A stretch of DNA of 64,000 bases from Bacillota bacterium (GTDB lineage: Bacteria; Bacillota; Clostridia; Lachnospirales; Lachnospiraceae). Both the position numbers and the translations under genes were made by a program. The notes under the pieces are model-generated. The model searched no databases and was not told where the DNA came from. It worked only from the letters and a program-made list of their open reading frames with translations. The stretch lies in NCBI GenBank assembly GCA_029224465.1, contig JAQXUQ010000006.1:248001-312000 (forward strand), written 5' to 3'. Of the stretch, positions 16,500 through 25,727 are shown piece after piece. Within the stretch, counting starts at the first letter, position 1. Every line of letters starts with the position of its first letter.

Positions 16500-18929
16500 A
16501 TGAGATACAATTTCAGGAAAATCGAGCCGAAATGGCAGAAGGCCTGGGCTGACGCACAGGCTTTCAAGGCAGTCGACTTTGATAAAAGGCCGAAATGGTA
16601 CGGGCTTGTCGAGTTCCCGTATCCGTCCGGCGCGGGTATGCACGTAGGCCATATCAAGGCATATTCGAGCATTGAAGTTCTCGCGAGAAAGAGAAGAATG
16701 CAGGGATACAACGTGCTGTTTCCGATCGGCTTTGATTCCTTCGGCCTGCCGGCGGAAAACTACGCGATCAAGACGAATACGCACCCGCATATCATCACGG
16801 AGAAGAACATCGAGCATTTCTCCGAACAGCTGCGCAAGGTCGGTTTCTCCTTTGACTGGAGCCGTGAATTCGCAACGTCGCGTCCGGATTATTATAAGTG
16901 GACCCAGTGGATTTTCCTGAAACTGTTTGAGCACGGGCTTGTTTTCCGCTCGAAGACGCTGGTCAATTACTGCCCGCACTGCAAGGTCGTCCTTTCCAAC
17001 GAGGATTCGCAGGGAGGCAAATGCGACATCTGCCACAATGATGTCATTCAGCTTTCGAAGGACGTCTGGTTCCTGCGTATCACGGAATACGCGGATAAAC
17101 TGCTCGAAGGACTTCATCATGTCGATTATCCCGAGTCCGTGAAGCAGCAGGAAATTTCCTGGATCGGCAGATCGGAAGGTACATTTGTGGATTTTCAGGT
17201 TGCGGATCAGGACGGATCTGCTCTGGGAGACAAACTTGAAGTCTATACAACAAGATGCGACACGCTCTACGGTGTGACCTTCATGGTTGCCGCGCCCGAG
17301 CATCCGCTTCTTGACAAATATAAAGACAGAATCACCAACTGGGACGCGGTTGCGGCATACCGCGAAGAGTGCGCGAAGAAGACCGAGTTCGAGCGTACAC
17401 AGCTGGTCAAGGACAAGACCGGTGTAAAGATCGAAGGTCTCACCGCGGTCAATCCGATCACAGGCAGACAGATTCCGCTGTTCATCGCGGATTATGTCAT
17501 GATGGGTTACGGCACCGGCGCAATTATGGCGGTGCCCGCGCATGACCAGAGAGATTACGATTTCGCGAAGGCTTTCCATGTACCGATCGTGCAGGTTATC
17601 AAGGGCGGCGATATCTCGAAGGAAGCGTATACCGGCGACGGCGAGATGATTCATTCCGGCGTTCTGAACGGCCTTACAAACAAGAAAGATTCGATCGCGA
17701 AGATGCAGGCGTACCTGAAGGAAAAAGGCATCGGCAGAAAGGGCGTCCAGTACAAGATGAAGGACTGGGCGTTCAACAGGCAAAGATACTGGGGAGAGCC
17801 GATTCCGCTGATTCACTGCCCGAAGTGCGGCACGGTGGGTGTTCCTGAAAGCGAGCTGCCGCTCAGACTGCCGGATGTCGAGAATTTCGAGCCCGGTCAG
17901 GACGGCAAGAGCCCTCTTGCCGCGATTGACTCGTTTGTGAACTGCACGTGCCCGAAGTGCGGAGGCCCTGCGAAGAGAGAGACGGATACGATGCCGCAGT
18001 GGGCGGGATCTTCCTGGTATTTCCTGCGCTTCTGCGACCCGCATAATGACAAGGTGTTTGCGGACCGGAAAAAGCTGGATTACTGGATGCCGGTTGACCA
18101 CTATAACGGCGGTATGGAGCATGTGACAAGGCACCTTCTGTACTCCAGGTTCTGGCACCATTTCCTCTATGACATCGGGGAAGTCGGCACACCCGAGCCG
18201 TACGCAAAGAGAACCTATCAGGGAATGATTCTCGGCGCGGACGGAGAAAAAATGTCCAAGTCCAAGGGGAACGTTATCGATCCTGTGGACATTGTCGACC
18301 AGTACGGTGCCGACACGCTGCGCACTTATGTTATGTTCATGGGTGATTACGGAAGCGCTGCGCCGTGGTCTGATGAGTCACTGAAAGGCTGCAAACGTTT
18401 CCTCGAACGTGTCGCAGGCTTTGAGGAATTTGCGAACGCGCAGGAAGAAGATCCGGAGCTTGAGGCAAAGCTGCACAAGACGATCCGCAAGGTCAGCGAA
18501 GACATCGAGAACATGAAGTTCAATACGGCGATTGCCGCTTTGATGACACTGACCAACGAATACTACAAAGCCGGCAGCGTCACCAAAGAAGACGTCCGTA
18601 TCTTCATCCAGCTGCTTTCGCCTTTCGCACCGCATCTGACCGAGCAGATGTGGGAAGACCTCGGATATAATCCGGACGGGAAAACGTTCTGCACGCTTTC
18701 CAAATGGCCCGAGTACGACGAGGAAAAGACGAAAGATGCCACGATGAAGATGGGTGTGCAGGTCAACGGCAAAGTCCGCGGAACCATCGAAGTGGCTGCG
18801 GGTGCTTCGAAGGAAGAGGTTCTGGCTGCCGGCAAGGCGCAGGAGAACGTATCGAGATTCCTCGAAGGCAAGACAATTGTCAAGGAAATCTATGTTCCCG
18901 GAAAGATCCTCAATATTGTCGTAAAATAA
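16500..18929 (+). CDS. leuS: Leucyl-tRNA synthetase
   Basis: This class Ia aminoacyl-tRNA synthetase (809 residues, the usual bacterial length) charges tRNA-Leu. The HIGH signature appears as HVGH at 48-51, KMSKS at 584-588, and the CP1 editing domain contains the threonine-rich YTTRCDTLYG block and the MAVPAHDQRD motif. A pair of CPHC/CDIC cysteine motifs near residue 160-180 suggests a zinc site. The anticodon-binding and C-terminal domains are complete. The ribosome site is a strong GGAGG. It follows a consensus promoter and ends at a strong terminator, so it is a single-gene unit. Confidence 0.97.
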   Translation: MRYNFRKIEPKWQKAWADAQAFKAVDFDKRPKWYGLVEFPYPSGAGMHVGHIKAYSSIEVLARKRRMQGYNVLFPIGFDSFGLPAENYAIKTNTHPHIITEKNIEHFSEQLRKVGFSFDWSREFATSRPDYYKWTQWIFLKLFEHGLVFRSKTLVNYCPHCKVVLSNEDSQGGKCDICHNDVIQLSKDVWFLRITEYADKLLEGLHHVDYPESVKQQEISWIGRSEGTFVDFQVADQDGSALGDKLEVYTTRCDTLYGVTFMVAAPEHPLLDKYKDRITNWDAVAAYREECAKKTEFERTQLVKDKTGVKIEGLTAVNPITGRQIPLFIADYVMMGYGTGAIMAVPAHDQRDYDFAKAFHVPIVQVIKGGDISKEAYTGDGEMIHSGVLNGLTNKKDSIAKMQAYLKEKGIGRKGVQYKMKDWAFNRQRYWGEPIPLIHCPKCGTVGVPESELPLRLPDVENFEPGQDGKSPLAAIDSFVNCTCPKCGGPAKRETDTMPQWAGSSWYFLRFCDPHNDKVFADRKKLDYWMPVDHYNGGMEHVTRHLLYSRFWHHFLYDIGEVGTPEPYAKRTYQGMILGADGEKMSKSKGNVIDPVDIVDQYGADTLRTYVMFMGDYGSAAPWSDESLKGCKRFLERVAGFEEFANAQEEDPELEAKLHKTIRKVSEDIENMKFNTAIAALMTLTNEYYKAGSVTKEDVRIFIQLLSPFAPHLTEQMWEDLGYNPDGKTFCTLSKWPEYDEEKTKDATMKMGVQVNGKVRGTIEVAAGASKEEVLAAGKAQENVSRFLEGKTIVKEIYVPGKILNIVVK

Positions 18930-18954
18930 TGCGCATCTGCGCGGTTTTTATGAG

Positions 18955-18981
18955 AGAGGCAGCAGAAATGCTGCCTCTTTT
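18955..18981 (+). terminator. Rho-independent terminator after leuS
   Basis: A ten-base-pair perfect stem AGAGGCAGCA/TGCTGCCTCT is closed by a GAAA tetraloop and followed by TTTT. Confidence 0.93.
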
Positions 18982-19003
18982 GTGGCGTTTGCATAATTAT
19001 AGC

Positions 19004-19032
19004 TTGTATATGCTGCGGCAATTCGTTAAAAT
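19004..19032 (+). promoter_or_regulatory. Promoter for the EF-G paralogue
   Basis: TTGTAT (19004-19009), 17-bp spacer, TAAAAT (19027-19032), located about 70 bp upstream of the start codon and after the leuS terminator. Confidence 0.65.
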
Positions 19033-19104
19033 ATACATTAGATTTTGCCGTCCCGAAATGAAAAATCACGGGAAAATCAACTATTGTATTGGAGGCTGCA
19101 ACGT

Positions 19105-21198
19105 ATGAAAGTTTACACAACTGACAAAATCAGAAACGTCGTAATCCTCGGACACGGCAGCGCAGGAAAGACAACTCTGACAGAGGCTATGGCTTATCTG
19201 GGCGGTCTGACTTCGAGAATGGGGAGAGTCGAAGACGGAACCACAATCAGCGACTTCACAAAGGAAGAACAGAAGCGGGAGATTTCCATCAGAACTTCTC
19301 TGATTCCGGTTGAATGGAACGATTATAAGATCAATATTCTGGACACACCCGGTTATTTTGATTTCATCGGCGAAGTGGAAGAGGCAATGAGTGTTGCCGA
19401 CGGAGCCATCATTGTTGTTTCCGGAAAATCCGGTATAGAGGCGGGCACGGAGAAGGCATGGGAACTGTGCGAGAAATATCATCTGCCGAGAATGTTCTTC
19501 GTAACGGATATGGACATTGACAGTGTTTCCTACCGTCAGACGATTGAAGATCTGACCGCCGTCTACGGCAAGAAAATCGCGCCGTTCAACATGCCGGTCC
19601 GCGAGGGCGGAAAGCTCACGGGTTATGTCAACGTCATTCAGAAGAGGGCGTTCCATTATGAGAACAAGGAAGCGCTCACCTGCGACGTTCCGGATTACGC
19701 GCAGAAATACATGGATGAATACAATGACACGCTGATGGAAGCTGTCGCTGAAACGTCCGAAGAGTTCATGGACCGGTATTTCAATGGAGATACCTTCTCG
19801 GAAGCAGAAATCCGTACAGCAGTCCGTCTTTCCATTCAGGATGGCACGATTGTTCCTGTCGAAATGGGATCCGGACTTCTGGGGCTCGGTGTTTACACGC
19901 TGATGGATGATATCATCAAGTACATGCCTTCCGCAGAGAGCCGCAAGGTCAGCGGTATCAACATCAAGACGAACGAGATTTTCGAGGCGAATTTCGATGT
20001 GCTCAAGGCCAAAACCGCGTTTGTATTCAAGACAATCGTGGATCCGTTTATCGGCCGCTACAGTCTGATCAAGGTACGCTCCGGCGTGTTGAAGACCGAT
20101 GATCTTCTTTATGACAGCCGGACGGATACGGAACTTCGCTGCGGCAAGCTTTATATTCTGCAGGGCAACAAGTCTTCGGAGATTCCGGAGCTGCACGCGG
20201 GAGATCTCGGCGCTCTGGCAAAGCTCGGCGATGTCGCTACCGGCGACACGCTGTCCACAAAGGCAACGCCTGTCATGTACCCGAAGATGGATCTGTCTGT
20301 TCCGTATACGTATCTGCGTTACCGCGCGGTCAACAAGGGTGATATTGACAAGATTGCGCAGGCAATGGCGAAGATCGCGGCAGAAGATCCTACCTTCCGC
20401 TCGGTCAATGATTCCGCGAACGGTCAGTCTCTGATTTACGGCATGGGCGATCTCCATCTGCAGGTTATTCAGTCGATGCTCAGAAACGAATACAATGTCG
20501 CGGTGGAGGTCGAAAAGCCCAAGGTCGCGTTCCGCGAGACAATCAAGAAGACATCGGATGTCGAATACAAATACAAGAAGCAGACCGGCGGACACGGACA
20601 GTACGGCCATGTCAAGATCCGGTTCAGCCCGTCCGGCGATCATACAAAGCCGTATGAGTTTGAGGAAGAGGTTGTCGGCGGCGCGATCCCGAAGAACTAT
20701 TTCCCTGCGGTCGAAAAAGGAATCGCGGAGTCCGTACAGAGAGGACCGCTTGCCGCGTATCCGGTTGTCGGCGTGAAGGCGGTTCTGTACGATGGCTCGT
20801 ATCATCCGGTCGATTCTTCGGAAATGGCCTTCAAAACGGCTGCCAAGCAGGCCTTCAAGAACGGCTTTATGGAGGCGGGGCCTGTTTTGCTTGAGCCGAT
20901 TGTTTCCCTGAAAGTCATCGTACCGGACACCTATACCGGCGATGTCATGGGTGACCTGAACAAACGCCGCGGCAGGGTCCTCGGCATGAATCCGGACGGC
21001 AGCGGCAAGCAGATCATTGAGGCCGAAGTTCCACAGATGGAGCTTTTTGACTACTGCACATCGCTTCGTTCGATGACCGGCGGACGCGGAGAGTACAGCT
21101 ATGCATTTGCCCGTTATGAGCAGGCGCCTTCCGATGTCCAGAGCAGGGAAGTTGCCGCGAGAGCGGAGAAGGCAGCCGAAGGCTTTGCAGAAGGCTGA
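19105..21198 (+). CDS. fusA2: Elongation factor G-like GTPase (EF-G paralogue)
   Basis: The protein (697 residues) has the complete five-domain EF-G plan: a GTPase domain with P-loop GHGSAGKT (16-23) and G3 motif DTPGYFDF, then domains II to V including the domain IV TGGHGQYGHVKI segment and the GGRGEYS-type C-terminus. The G4 motif, normally NKMD, reads TDMD, so guanine recognition differs from canonical EF-G. That and its isolation from rpsL/rpsG/tuf argue it is a paralogue, not the housekeeping translocase. I recall similar proteins in Lachnospiraceae. The exact role is unknown. GGAGG ten bases upstream fixes the start at 19105; a longer open frame exists but overlaps the promoter leader. 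Confidence 0.88.
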   Translation: MKVYTTDKIRNVVILGHGSAGKTTLTEAMAYLGGLTSRMGRVEDGTTISDFTKEEQKREISIRTSLIPVEWNDYKINILDTPGYFDFIGEVEEAMSVADGAIIVVSGKSGIEAGTEKAWELCEKYHLPRMFFVTDMDIDSVSYRQTIEDLTAVYGKKIAPFNMPVREGGKLTGYVNVIQKRAFHYENKEALTCDVPDYAQKYMDEYNDTLMEAVAETSEEFMDRYFNGDTFSEAEIRTAVRLSIQDGTIVPVEMGSGLLGLGVYTLMDDIIKYMPSAESRKVSGINIKTNEIFEANFDVLKAKTAFVFKTIVDPFIGRYSLIKVRSGVLKTDDLLYDSRTDTELRCGKLYILQGNKSSEIPELHAGDLGALAKLGDVATGDTLSTKATPVMYPKMDLSVPYTYLRYRAVNKGDIDKIAQAMAKIAAEDPTFRSVNDSANGQSLIYGMGDLHLQVIQSMLRNEYNVAVEVEKPKVAFRETIKKTSDVEYKYKKQTGGHGQYGHVKIRFSPSGDHTKPYEFEEEVVGGAIPKNYFPAVEKGIAESVQRGPLAAYPVVGVKAVLYDGSYHPVDSSEMAFKTAAKQAFKNGFMEAGPVLLEPIVSLKVIVPDTYTGDVMGDLNKRRGRVLGMNPDGSGKQIIEAEVPQMELFDYCTSLRSMTGGRGEYSYAFARYEQAPSDVQSREVAARAEKAAEGFAEG

Positions 21199-21231
21199 CT
21201 GCCGGAAATACAATTTCACAGATCACAGGGG

Positions 21232-21269
21232 GAAGATGCCGCCGCGCTTTACGCAGCGGCATCTTCTTT
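21232..21269 (+). terminator. Terminator after the EF-G paralogue
   Basis: An eleven-base-pair stem GAAGATGCCGC/GCGGCATCTTC with a 13-base loop is followed by TTTC. It sits within an open frame that extends upstream of yitT, which supports the later yitT start. Confidence 0.85.
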
Positions 21270-21301
21270 CGGCAGGAATTCCGGAGCAAGGAGCAGGAGC
21301 A

Positions 21302-22162
21302 ATGTCCCCGAAAATTATCAAAGAACTGAAAAGGCTGATTGTCGTGATTCTGGCGGCATTACTGATGTCTGTCAACATCCGCACTTTCGTGCGGACCGGC
21401 GGTCTTTACCCGGGCGGCGCAACAGGACTTACGATTCTGATTCAGAGAGTCGTCGAGCTTTATCTGCACGTCGAGCTTCCGTATACGCTGATTAATATTC
21501 TGACCAACGCGGTTCCCGTTTATATCGGCTTCCGTTTTATCGGCAGGAAATTTACGCTGTATTCTCTGTTCATGATTCTTTTGAACGGGTTTTTCGTTGA
21601 CTTTCTGCCGGCGTATGCGATCACTTACGACACGCTGCTGATCAGCATTTTCGGCGGCATCATCAACGGTGTCGCAATCAGCATGTGCCTTTCGGTAGAC
21701 GCGACCAGCGGCGGGACGGACTTTATCGCGATCTACCTTTCCCAGAAAAAGGGCGTGGATTCCTTCAATATCATTCTGGGCGTCAACGTCGTGATACTGG
21801 CTGCCGCCGGCCTGATTTTCGGCTGGGACAAGGCACTGTACTCGATCGTTTTCCAATATGTTTCGACACAGACGCTGCATCTTCTGTACCGCAACTACCA
21901 GCAGCAGACATTGTTCATCATCACCGAAAAACCGGACGAAGTGTGCCACGCCATGTATGATGTCTGTCACCATGGCGCCACGATACTGGACGCGAAAGGC
22001 TCTTATCAACATACATCCAGAGAGCTGGTTTATTCGGTCGTTTCCGGAACCGATGAAAAGAAAGCCATTCAGGCCATCCACAGTGTTGATCCGGACGCCT
22101 TTATCAATTCCATCAAGACCAGCGAACTGCGGGGAAATTTCTATATGCAGCCGAAAGACTGA
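21302..22162 (+). CDS. YitT-family membrane protein (DUF161 + DUF2179)
   Basis: The product (286 residues) has about five or six membrane helices in the first two thirds, with the conserved YPGGATGL loop near residue 36 and the VDATSGGTDFIA segment, then a soluble C-terminal DUF2179 domain (about 205-286). The biochemical function of YitT proteins is not established; transport is often assumed. I chose ATG 21302 because of AGGAG upstream and because earlier in-frame ATGs lie before or inside the terminator hairpin. How it is transcribed past the preceding terminator is unclear, and no good promoter is visible in the short gap. Confidence 0.85.
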   Translation: MSPKIIKELKRLIVVILAALLMSVNIRTFVRTGGLYPGGATGLTILIQRVVELYLHVELPYTLINILTNAVPVYIGFRFIGRKFTLYSLFMILLNGFFVDFLPAYAITYDTLLISIFGGIINGVAISMCLSVDATSGGTDFIAIYLSQKKGVDSFNIILGVNVVILAAAGLIFGWDKALYSIVFQYVSTQTLHLLYRNYQQQTLFIITEKPDEVCHAMYDVCHHGATILDAKGSYQHTSRELVYSVVSGTDEKKAIQAIHSVDPDAFINSIKTSELRGNFYMQPKD

Positions 22163-22208
22163 CCGCCCGGCTGCCGCTTTCCTCCGTTTCCGGTTTTCGG
22201 ATCTTGGA

Positions 22209-22237
22209 TTGACTTTGATGTACCATGTGTATACAAT
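22209..22237 (+). promoter_or_regulatory. Promoter with overlapping GntR-type palindrome, upstream of the citrate synthase operon
   Basis: TTGACT (22209-22214), 17 bp, TACAAT (22232-22237) form a good promoter. The palindrome TGTATACA (22228-22235) overlaps the -10. TGTATACA is the core of many FadR/FCD-type GntR operators, and the second gene of this operon encodes such a regulator. Binding here would block initiation, so autoregulation is a reasonable inference. Confidence 0.65.
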
Positions 22238-22293
22238 AATACATACATTTACAAAAAGTCCGTCGAAAGATTCGCGGTAGAAAGAGGACAGCA

Positions 22294-23715
22294 ATGGTTA
22301 CCGAGACGTTTGAAAACCGGCCGGTTTCAATGAACGGCCATAACAATCTGCTCCAGATCGAAGAGCACATGTACATTCTGGATGATGTGAAGAAGCCGAA
22401 TGTCTTCCGCCAGATGTTTCCTTATTCGGAAGTTCCCAAAATTCCGTTTAATGACAGAACCGTACCCAAATGCATGCCGAAGGATATCTGGATTACAGAC
22501 ACTACGTTTCGCGACGGACAGCAGTCACGCGCTCCTTACACTACGGATCAGATTGTTCACATCTATGATGAATTCCATAAACTCGGCGGTCCCAACGGAC
22601 TGATCCGGGCATGCGAGTTTTTCCTGTACAGCAAACAGGACAGAGACGCCGTATATAAATGCATGGAGCGGGGATATGAATTCCCGCAGGTTACGAGCTG
22701 GATCAGAGCAAGTCATGAGGATTTCAAACTGGTCCGGGAAATGGGCATGAAGGAGACCGGCATCCTGGTATCCTGTTCCGATTACCATATCTTTTTAAAA
22801 CTCCGGATGACCCGAAGAGAAGCCATGGAACATTACCTTTCGGTTGTCAGGGACTGCCTCGAACAGGGGATCAGCCCGCGGTGTCATCTCGAAGACATTA
22901 CCAGAGCCGATATCTACGGGTATGTCGTACCTTTCTGCCTCGAGCTTATGAAGCTGCAGAAAGAGTACGGGATTCCGATCAAAATCCGCTGCTGCGACAC
23001 GATGGGATACGGCGTCAATTACAGCGGCGCGGTTATTCCCCGCTCGGTTCCCGGTATCATTTACGCGATTCATACGCACGCCGGCGTTCCCTGCGAACAG
23101 CTCGAATGGCACGGACACAATGATTTTTATAAAGCCGTCGTCAACGCGAGCACCGCATGGCTTTACGGCTGCAGCGGCGTAAACTGCTCCCTGTTCGGTA
23201 TTGGAGAGCGGACCGGCAATACACCGACAGAGGCGATGGTCTTCGAGTACGCGCAGCTGCGGGGGACGCTGGACGGTATGGATACAACGGTCATCACAGA
23301 CCTCGCCGATTATTACGAAAAGGAAATCGGTTATCAGATTCCGCCGCGGACACCGTTTGTCGGACGCAACTTCAACGTCACGCGCGCAGGTATCCATGCG
23401 GACGGCCTTTTAAAGAACGAGGAAATCTACAATATCTTTGATACCGGAAAGTTCCTCGGAAGGCCTCCGGTTGCGGCAATTTCCAATACCTCCGGTCTTG
23501 CCGGCATCGCTCTGTGGATCAACCACTATTTCCGCCTGCCGAAGGACAGGCAGGTGGACAAGAAGAGTCCTCTGGTTGAAGCCGTCAAAACATGGGTCGA
23601 CGAACAATACGCCGGCGGCCGTGTTACTGTCATGACCGACGAAGAGCTTCTTGCCGAAATTGACAAAGTGGCCGCGGATCTCGGGCTGGATCCCGCGCAC
23701 GGAAGACTTTCGTAA
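22294..23715 (+). CDS. HMGL-like synthase, probable Re-citrate synthase
   Basis: This 473-residue protein belongs to the HMG-CoA lyase-like superfamily (homocitrate and isopropylmalate synthases). It shows DTTFRDGQQS near residue 68, the metal-binding histidines in EWHGHND, and GIGERTGNTPTEA, where the substrate-binding loop sits. It is longer at the N-terminus than LeuA/NifV proteins and resembles the Re-face citrate synthase described in Clostridium kluyveri. The third gene of the same operon is isocitrate dehydrogenase, which favours citrate over homocitrate or isopropylmalate as product: acetyl-CoA plus oxaloacetate, the first step to 2-oxoglutarate and glutamate in anaerobes lacking the Si enzyme. 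No aconitase is nearby. AGAGGA precedes the start. Confidence 0.75.
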   Translation: MVTETFENRPVSMNGHNNLLQIEEHMYILDDVKKPNVFRQMFPYSEVPKIPFNDRTVPKCMPKDIWITDTTFRDGQQSRAPYTTDQIVHIYDEFHKLGGPNGLIRACEFFLYSKQDRDAVYKCMERGYEFPQVTSWIRASHEDFKLVREMGMKETGILVSCSDYHIFLKLRMTRREAMEHYLSVVRDCLEQGISPRCHLEDITRADIYGYVVPFCLELMKLQKEYGIPIKIRCCDTMGYGVNYSGAVIPRSVPGIIYAIHTHAGVPCEQLEWHGHNDFYKAVVNASTAWLYGCSGVNCSLFGIGERTGNTPTEAMVFEYAQLRGTLDGMDTTVITDLADYYEKEIGYQIPPRTPFVGRNFNVTRAGIHADGLLKNEEIYNIFDTGKFLGRPPVAAISNTSGLAGIALWINHYFRLPKDRQVDKKSPLVEAVKTWVDEQYAGGRVTVMTDEELLAEIDKVAADLGLDPAHGRLS

Positions 23716-23754
23716 AAGGGCGCGGCACAAAGAAATAACAGGAGGCGGAACGAA

Positions 23755-24441
23755 ATGAATGACTACGATGTCCGGCATGACGTGAGCGACAAGTATTCAC
23801 TGCGCGGGCGTGTTTTTCATAAAATCAGAGAGGACATTCTCAACGGCAACTATAAAGAGAACGAAGAGCTCAAGGAGGTCACGATCGGGCAGGAACTCGG
23901 GGTATCAAGAACACCCGTCAGGGAAGCGCTGCGGCAGCTGGAACTGGAAGGCCTTGTGGAGATCATTCCCAACCGCGGCGCGTTTGTCACGGGAATTCAG
24001 GCGAAGGATGTGCATGACATCTATATGATCCGCTCCAGACTGGAGGGATTGTGCGCGCGCTGGGCCTGTGATTATATCACCAAAGAGCAGATGGACGATA
24101 TGGAAGAAAATCTGTATCTGGCGGACTTCCACGCGAAAAAGGGCAATATGGAACAGATGGCGCAGCTCGACAATAATTTCCATATGATCCTGTACGCGGC
24201 AGGCAATTCCAAAATGCTCGAGCACCTTCTGATTGACTATCACCAGTATGTTCTGCGGATCCGCAGAAAGACACTCTCCACGCTCGACAGGGCGCTGGCT
24301 TCGAACGCGGAGCACCGCGCGATTATGGAAGCAATCAAGGCAAAAGATCCGGAGAGAGCCGAAGCTCTTGCTGCCGAGCATATGCGGAACGCTTATGATA
24401 ATATGGTCAAAAACGGCCTGTATGATCTATACAAAAACTAG
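23755..24441 (+). CDS. GntR-family regulator, FadR (FCD) subfamily
   Basis: The protein has 228 residues. The N-terminal winged helix (about 15-80) contains the GntR recognition segment GVSRTPVREALRQLE. The C-terminal all-helical FCD domain (about 88-220) carries the Asp/His pattern that binds a metal and a small carboxylate ligand in this family (DNNFH, EHRAIMEA, EHM). Its place between citrate synthase and icd suggests it senses a related acid such as citrate or 2-oxoglutarate and controls the operon through the TGTATACA palindrome on the promoter. That ligand and target are inferred. A perfect AGGAGG ribosome site precedes it. Confidence 0.9.
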   Translation: MNDYDVRHDVSDKYSLRGRVFHKIREDILNGNYKENEELKEVTIGQELGVSRTPVREALRQLELEGLVEIIPNRGAFVTGIQAKDVHDIYMIRSRLEGLCARWACDYITKEQMDDMEENLYLADFHAKKGNMEQMAQLDNNFHMILYAAGNSKMLEHLLIDYHQYVLRIRRKTLSTLDRALASNAEHRAIMEAIKAKDPERAEALAAEHMRNAYDNMVKNGLYDLYKN

Positions 24442-24456
24442 GGGGATAACATCATC

Positions 24457-25671
24457 ATGGAAAAGATCCGAATGACAACGCCGATTATCGAAATGGACGG
24501 CGATGAAATGACCAGAATCATCTGGAAAATGATCAAAGATGATCTGCTGCTTCCGTTTATCGACCTGCAGACAATTTATTATGATCTTGGACTGAAAAAC
24601 CGTGATGCTACCGGTGATCAGGTAACGCTTGAGGCTGCGAAGGCGACGGAGCAGTACGGGGTCGCCGTCAAGTGTGCGACCATCACACCGAACCGCGCGA
24701 GAATGGAAGAGTATCACCTGAAGGCGCTCTACAAGAGCCCGAACGCGACGCTGCGTTCGGCTTTGGACGGCACGGTTTTCCGCGGACCGATCATTGTCCG
24801 CGGTATCGACCCGTATGTACGCACATGGAAAAAGCCGATCATGCTTGCGAGACACGCTTATGGAGATGTCTACAAGAACTCGGAGATCAAGATCGGCGAT
24901 GCCGGGAAGGCAGAACTGGTATATACAGAAAAAGATACCGGCATCGAGCACAGACAGCTGATCCACGATTTCGCGGGACCCGGCATTGTGCAGGGCATTC
25001 ACAACACGGACCGCTCGATCAGGAGCTTTGCCAGAACCTGTTTCCAGTACGCACTCGATCAGAAGATGGATCTGTGGTTTTCCACAAAAGACACAATCTC
25101 CAAAACCTATGACGGAACCTTCAAGGAGATTTTCGAAGAGGTCTACAAAAAGGAATACAAAGAAAAGTATGATGCGGCAGGCATCACCTATTTCTATACG
25201 CTGATTGACGATGCGGTCGCGCGTGTCATCCGCTCGGAAGGCGGTTTTGTCTGGGCTCTCAAGAATTATGACGGCGATGTCATGAGTGATATGCTCGCAA
25301 CCGCTTTCGGATCGCTTGCGATGATGACTTCGACGCTCGTCTCGCCGCGCGGTGCCTACGAATACGAAGCCGCGCACGGAACCGTGCAGCGTCATTACTA
25401 CAAATATCTCAAGGGCGAAAAGGAATCCACGAACTCTGTCGCTACGATTTTCGCGTGGACCGGCGCGCTCAAGAAGAGAGGGGAACTGGATGGAAATGAA
25501 GCGCTTGTTCATTTCGCGAAGTCTCTGGAAGAAGCCACGATCGAGACCATTGAGAGCGGAAAAATGACCGGTGATCTCGCGGCGATTACAACGCTTCCGA
25601 ATGTAACTACTCTGAACACAGAAGAATTTATTCTCGCGATCCGCGATACATTGACTGCAAAACTTGCCTGA
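24457..25671 (+). CDS. icd: Isocitrate dehydrogenase (NADP+), homodimeric eukaryote-like type
   Basis: The enzyme (404 residues) oxidatively decarboxylates isocitrate to 2-oxoglutarate and makes NADPH. The N-terminal [12 protein letters not shown] and the [22 protein letters not shown] and NYDGDVMSD blocks mark the type II family that also includes mitochondrial and cytosolic eukaryotic Idh, not the E. coli type. Metal-binding aspartates are intact. It starts 15 bases after the GntR stop with a GGGGG site, and a very strong hairpin follows, so it closes the operon. The product feeds glutamate synthesis and, through proBA farther along, proline. Confidence 0.95.
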   Translation: MEKIRMTTPIIEMDGDEMTRIIWKMIKDDLLLPFIDLQTIYYDLGLKNRDATGDQVTLEAAKATEQYGVAVKCATITPNRARMEEYHLKALYKSPNATLRSALDGTVFRGPIIVRGIDPYVRTWKKPIMLARHAYGDVYKNSEIKIGDAGKAELVYTEKDTGIEHRQLIHDFAGPGIVQGIHNTDRSIRSFARTCFQYALDQKMDLWFSTKDTISKTYDGTFKEIFEEVYKKEYKEKYDAAGITYFYTLIDDAVARVIRSEGGFVWALKNYDGDVMSDMLATAFGSLAMMTSTLVSPRGAYEYEAAHGTVQRHYYKYLKGEKESTNSVATIFAWTGALKKRGELDGNEALVHFAKSLEEATIETIESGKMTGDLAAITTLPNVTTLNTEEFILAIRDTLTAKLA

Positions 25672-25680
25672 TACAAAGGG

Positions 25681-25727
25681 GCTGCTGTATAAGCCGATCA
25701 TAAAGCTTATACAGCAGCTCTGTTTTA
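25681..25727 (+). terminator. Strong terminator after icd, convergent with the ABC-F gene
   Basis: A 13-bp perfect stem (GCTGCTGTATAAG / CTTATACAGCAGC, 25681-25693 and 25706-25718) with a 12-base loop is followed by TCTGTTTTA. The T-rich tail overlaps the last codon of the convergent ABC-F gene. On the minus strand the stem is followed by only a short CCCCTTTG, so it is weaker in that direction. Confidence 0.9.

Noticed and set aside
19081-21219. A 712-codon open frame on the minus strand exactly opposite the EF-G paralogue; similar long antisense frames at 3990-5582, 16458-18161 and 24427-25743
   Set aside because: The sense genes are unmistakable families. These genes use few TTA, CTA and TCA codons, which leaves the opposite strand free of stops. 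The antisense products are Arg/His/Val-rich with no recognisable domain.
21101-21301. N-terminal extension of the YitT protein (in-frame open sequence upstream, including ATG 21236)
   Set aside because: It overlaps the EF-G gene and its terminator hairpin. ATG 21302 has a proper ribosome site and gives the normal family N-terminus.
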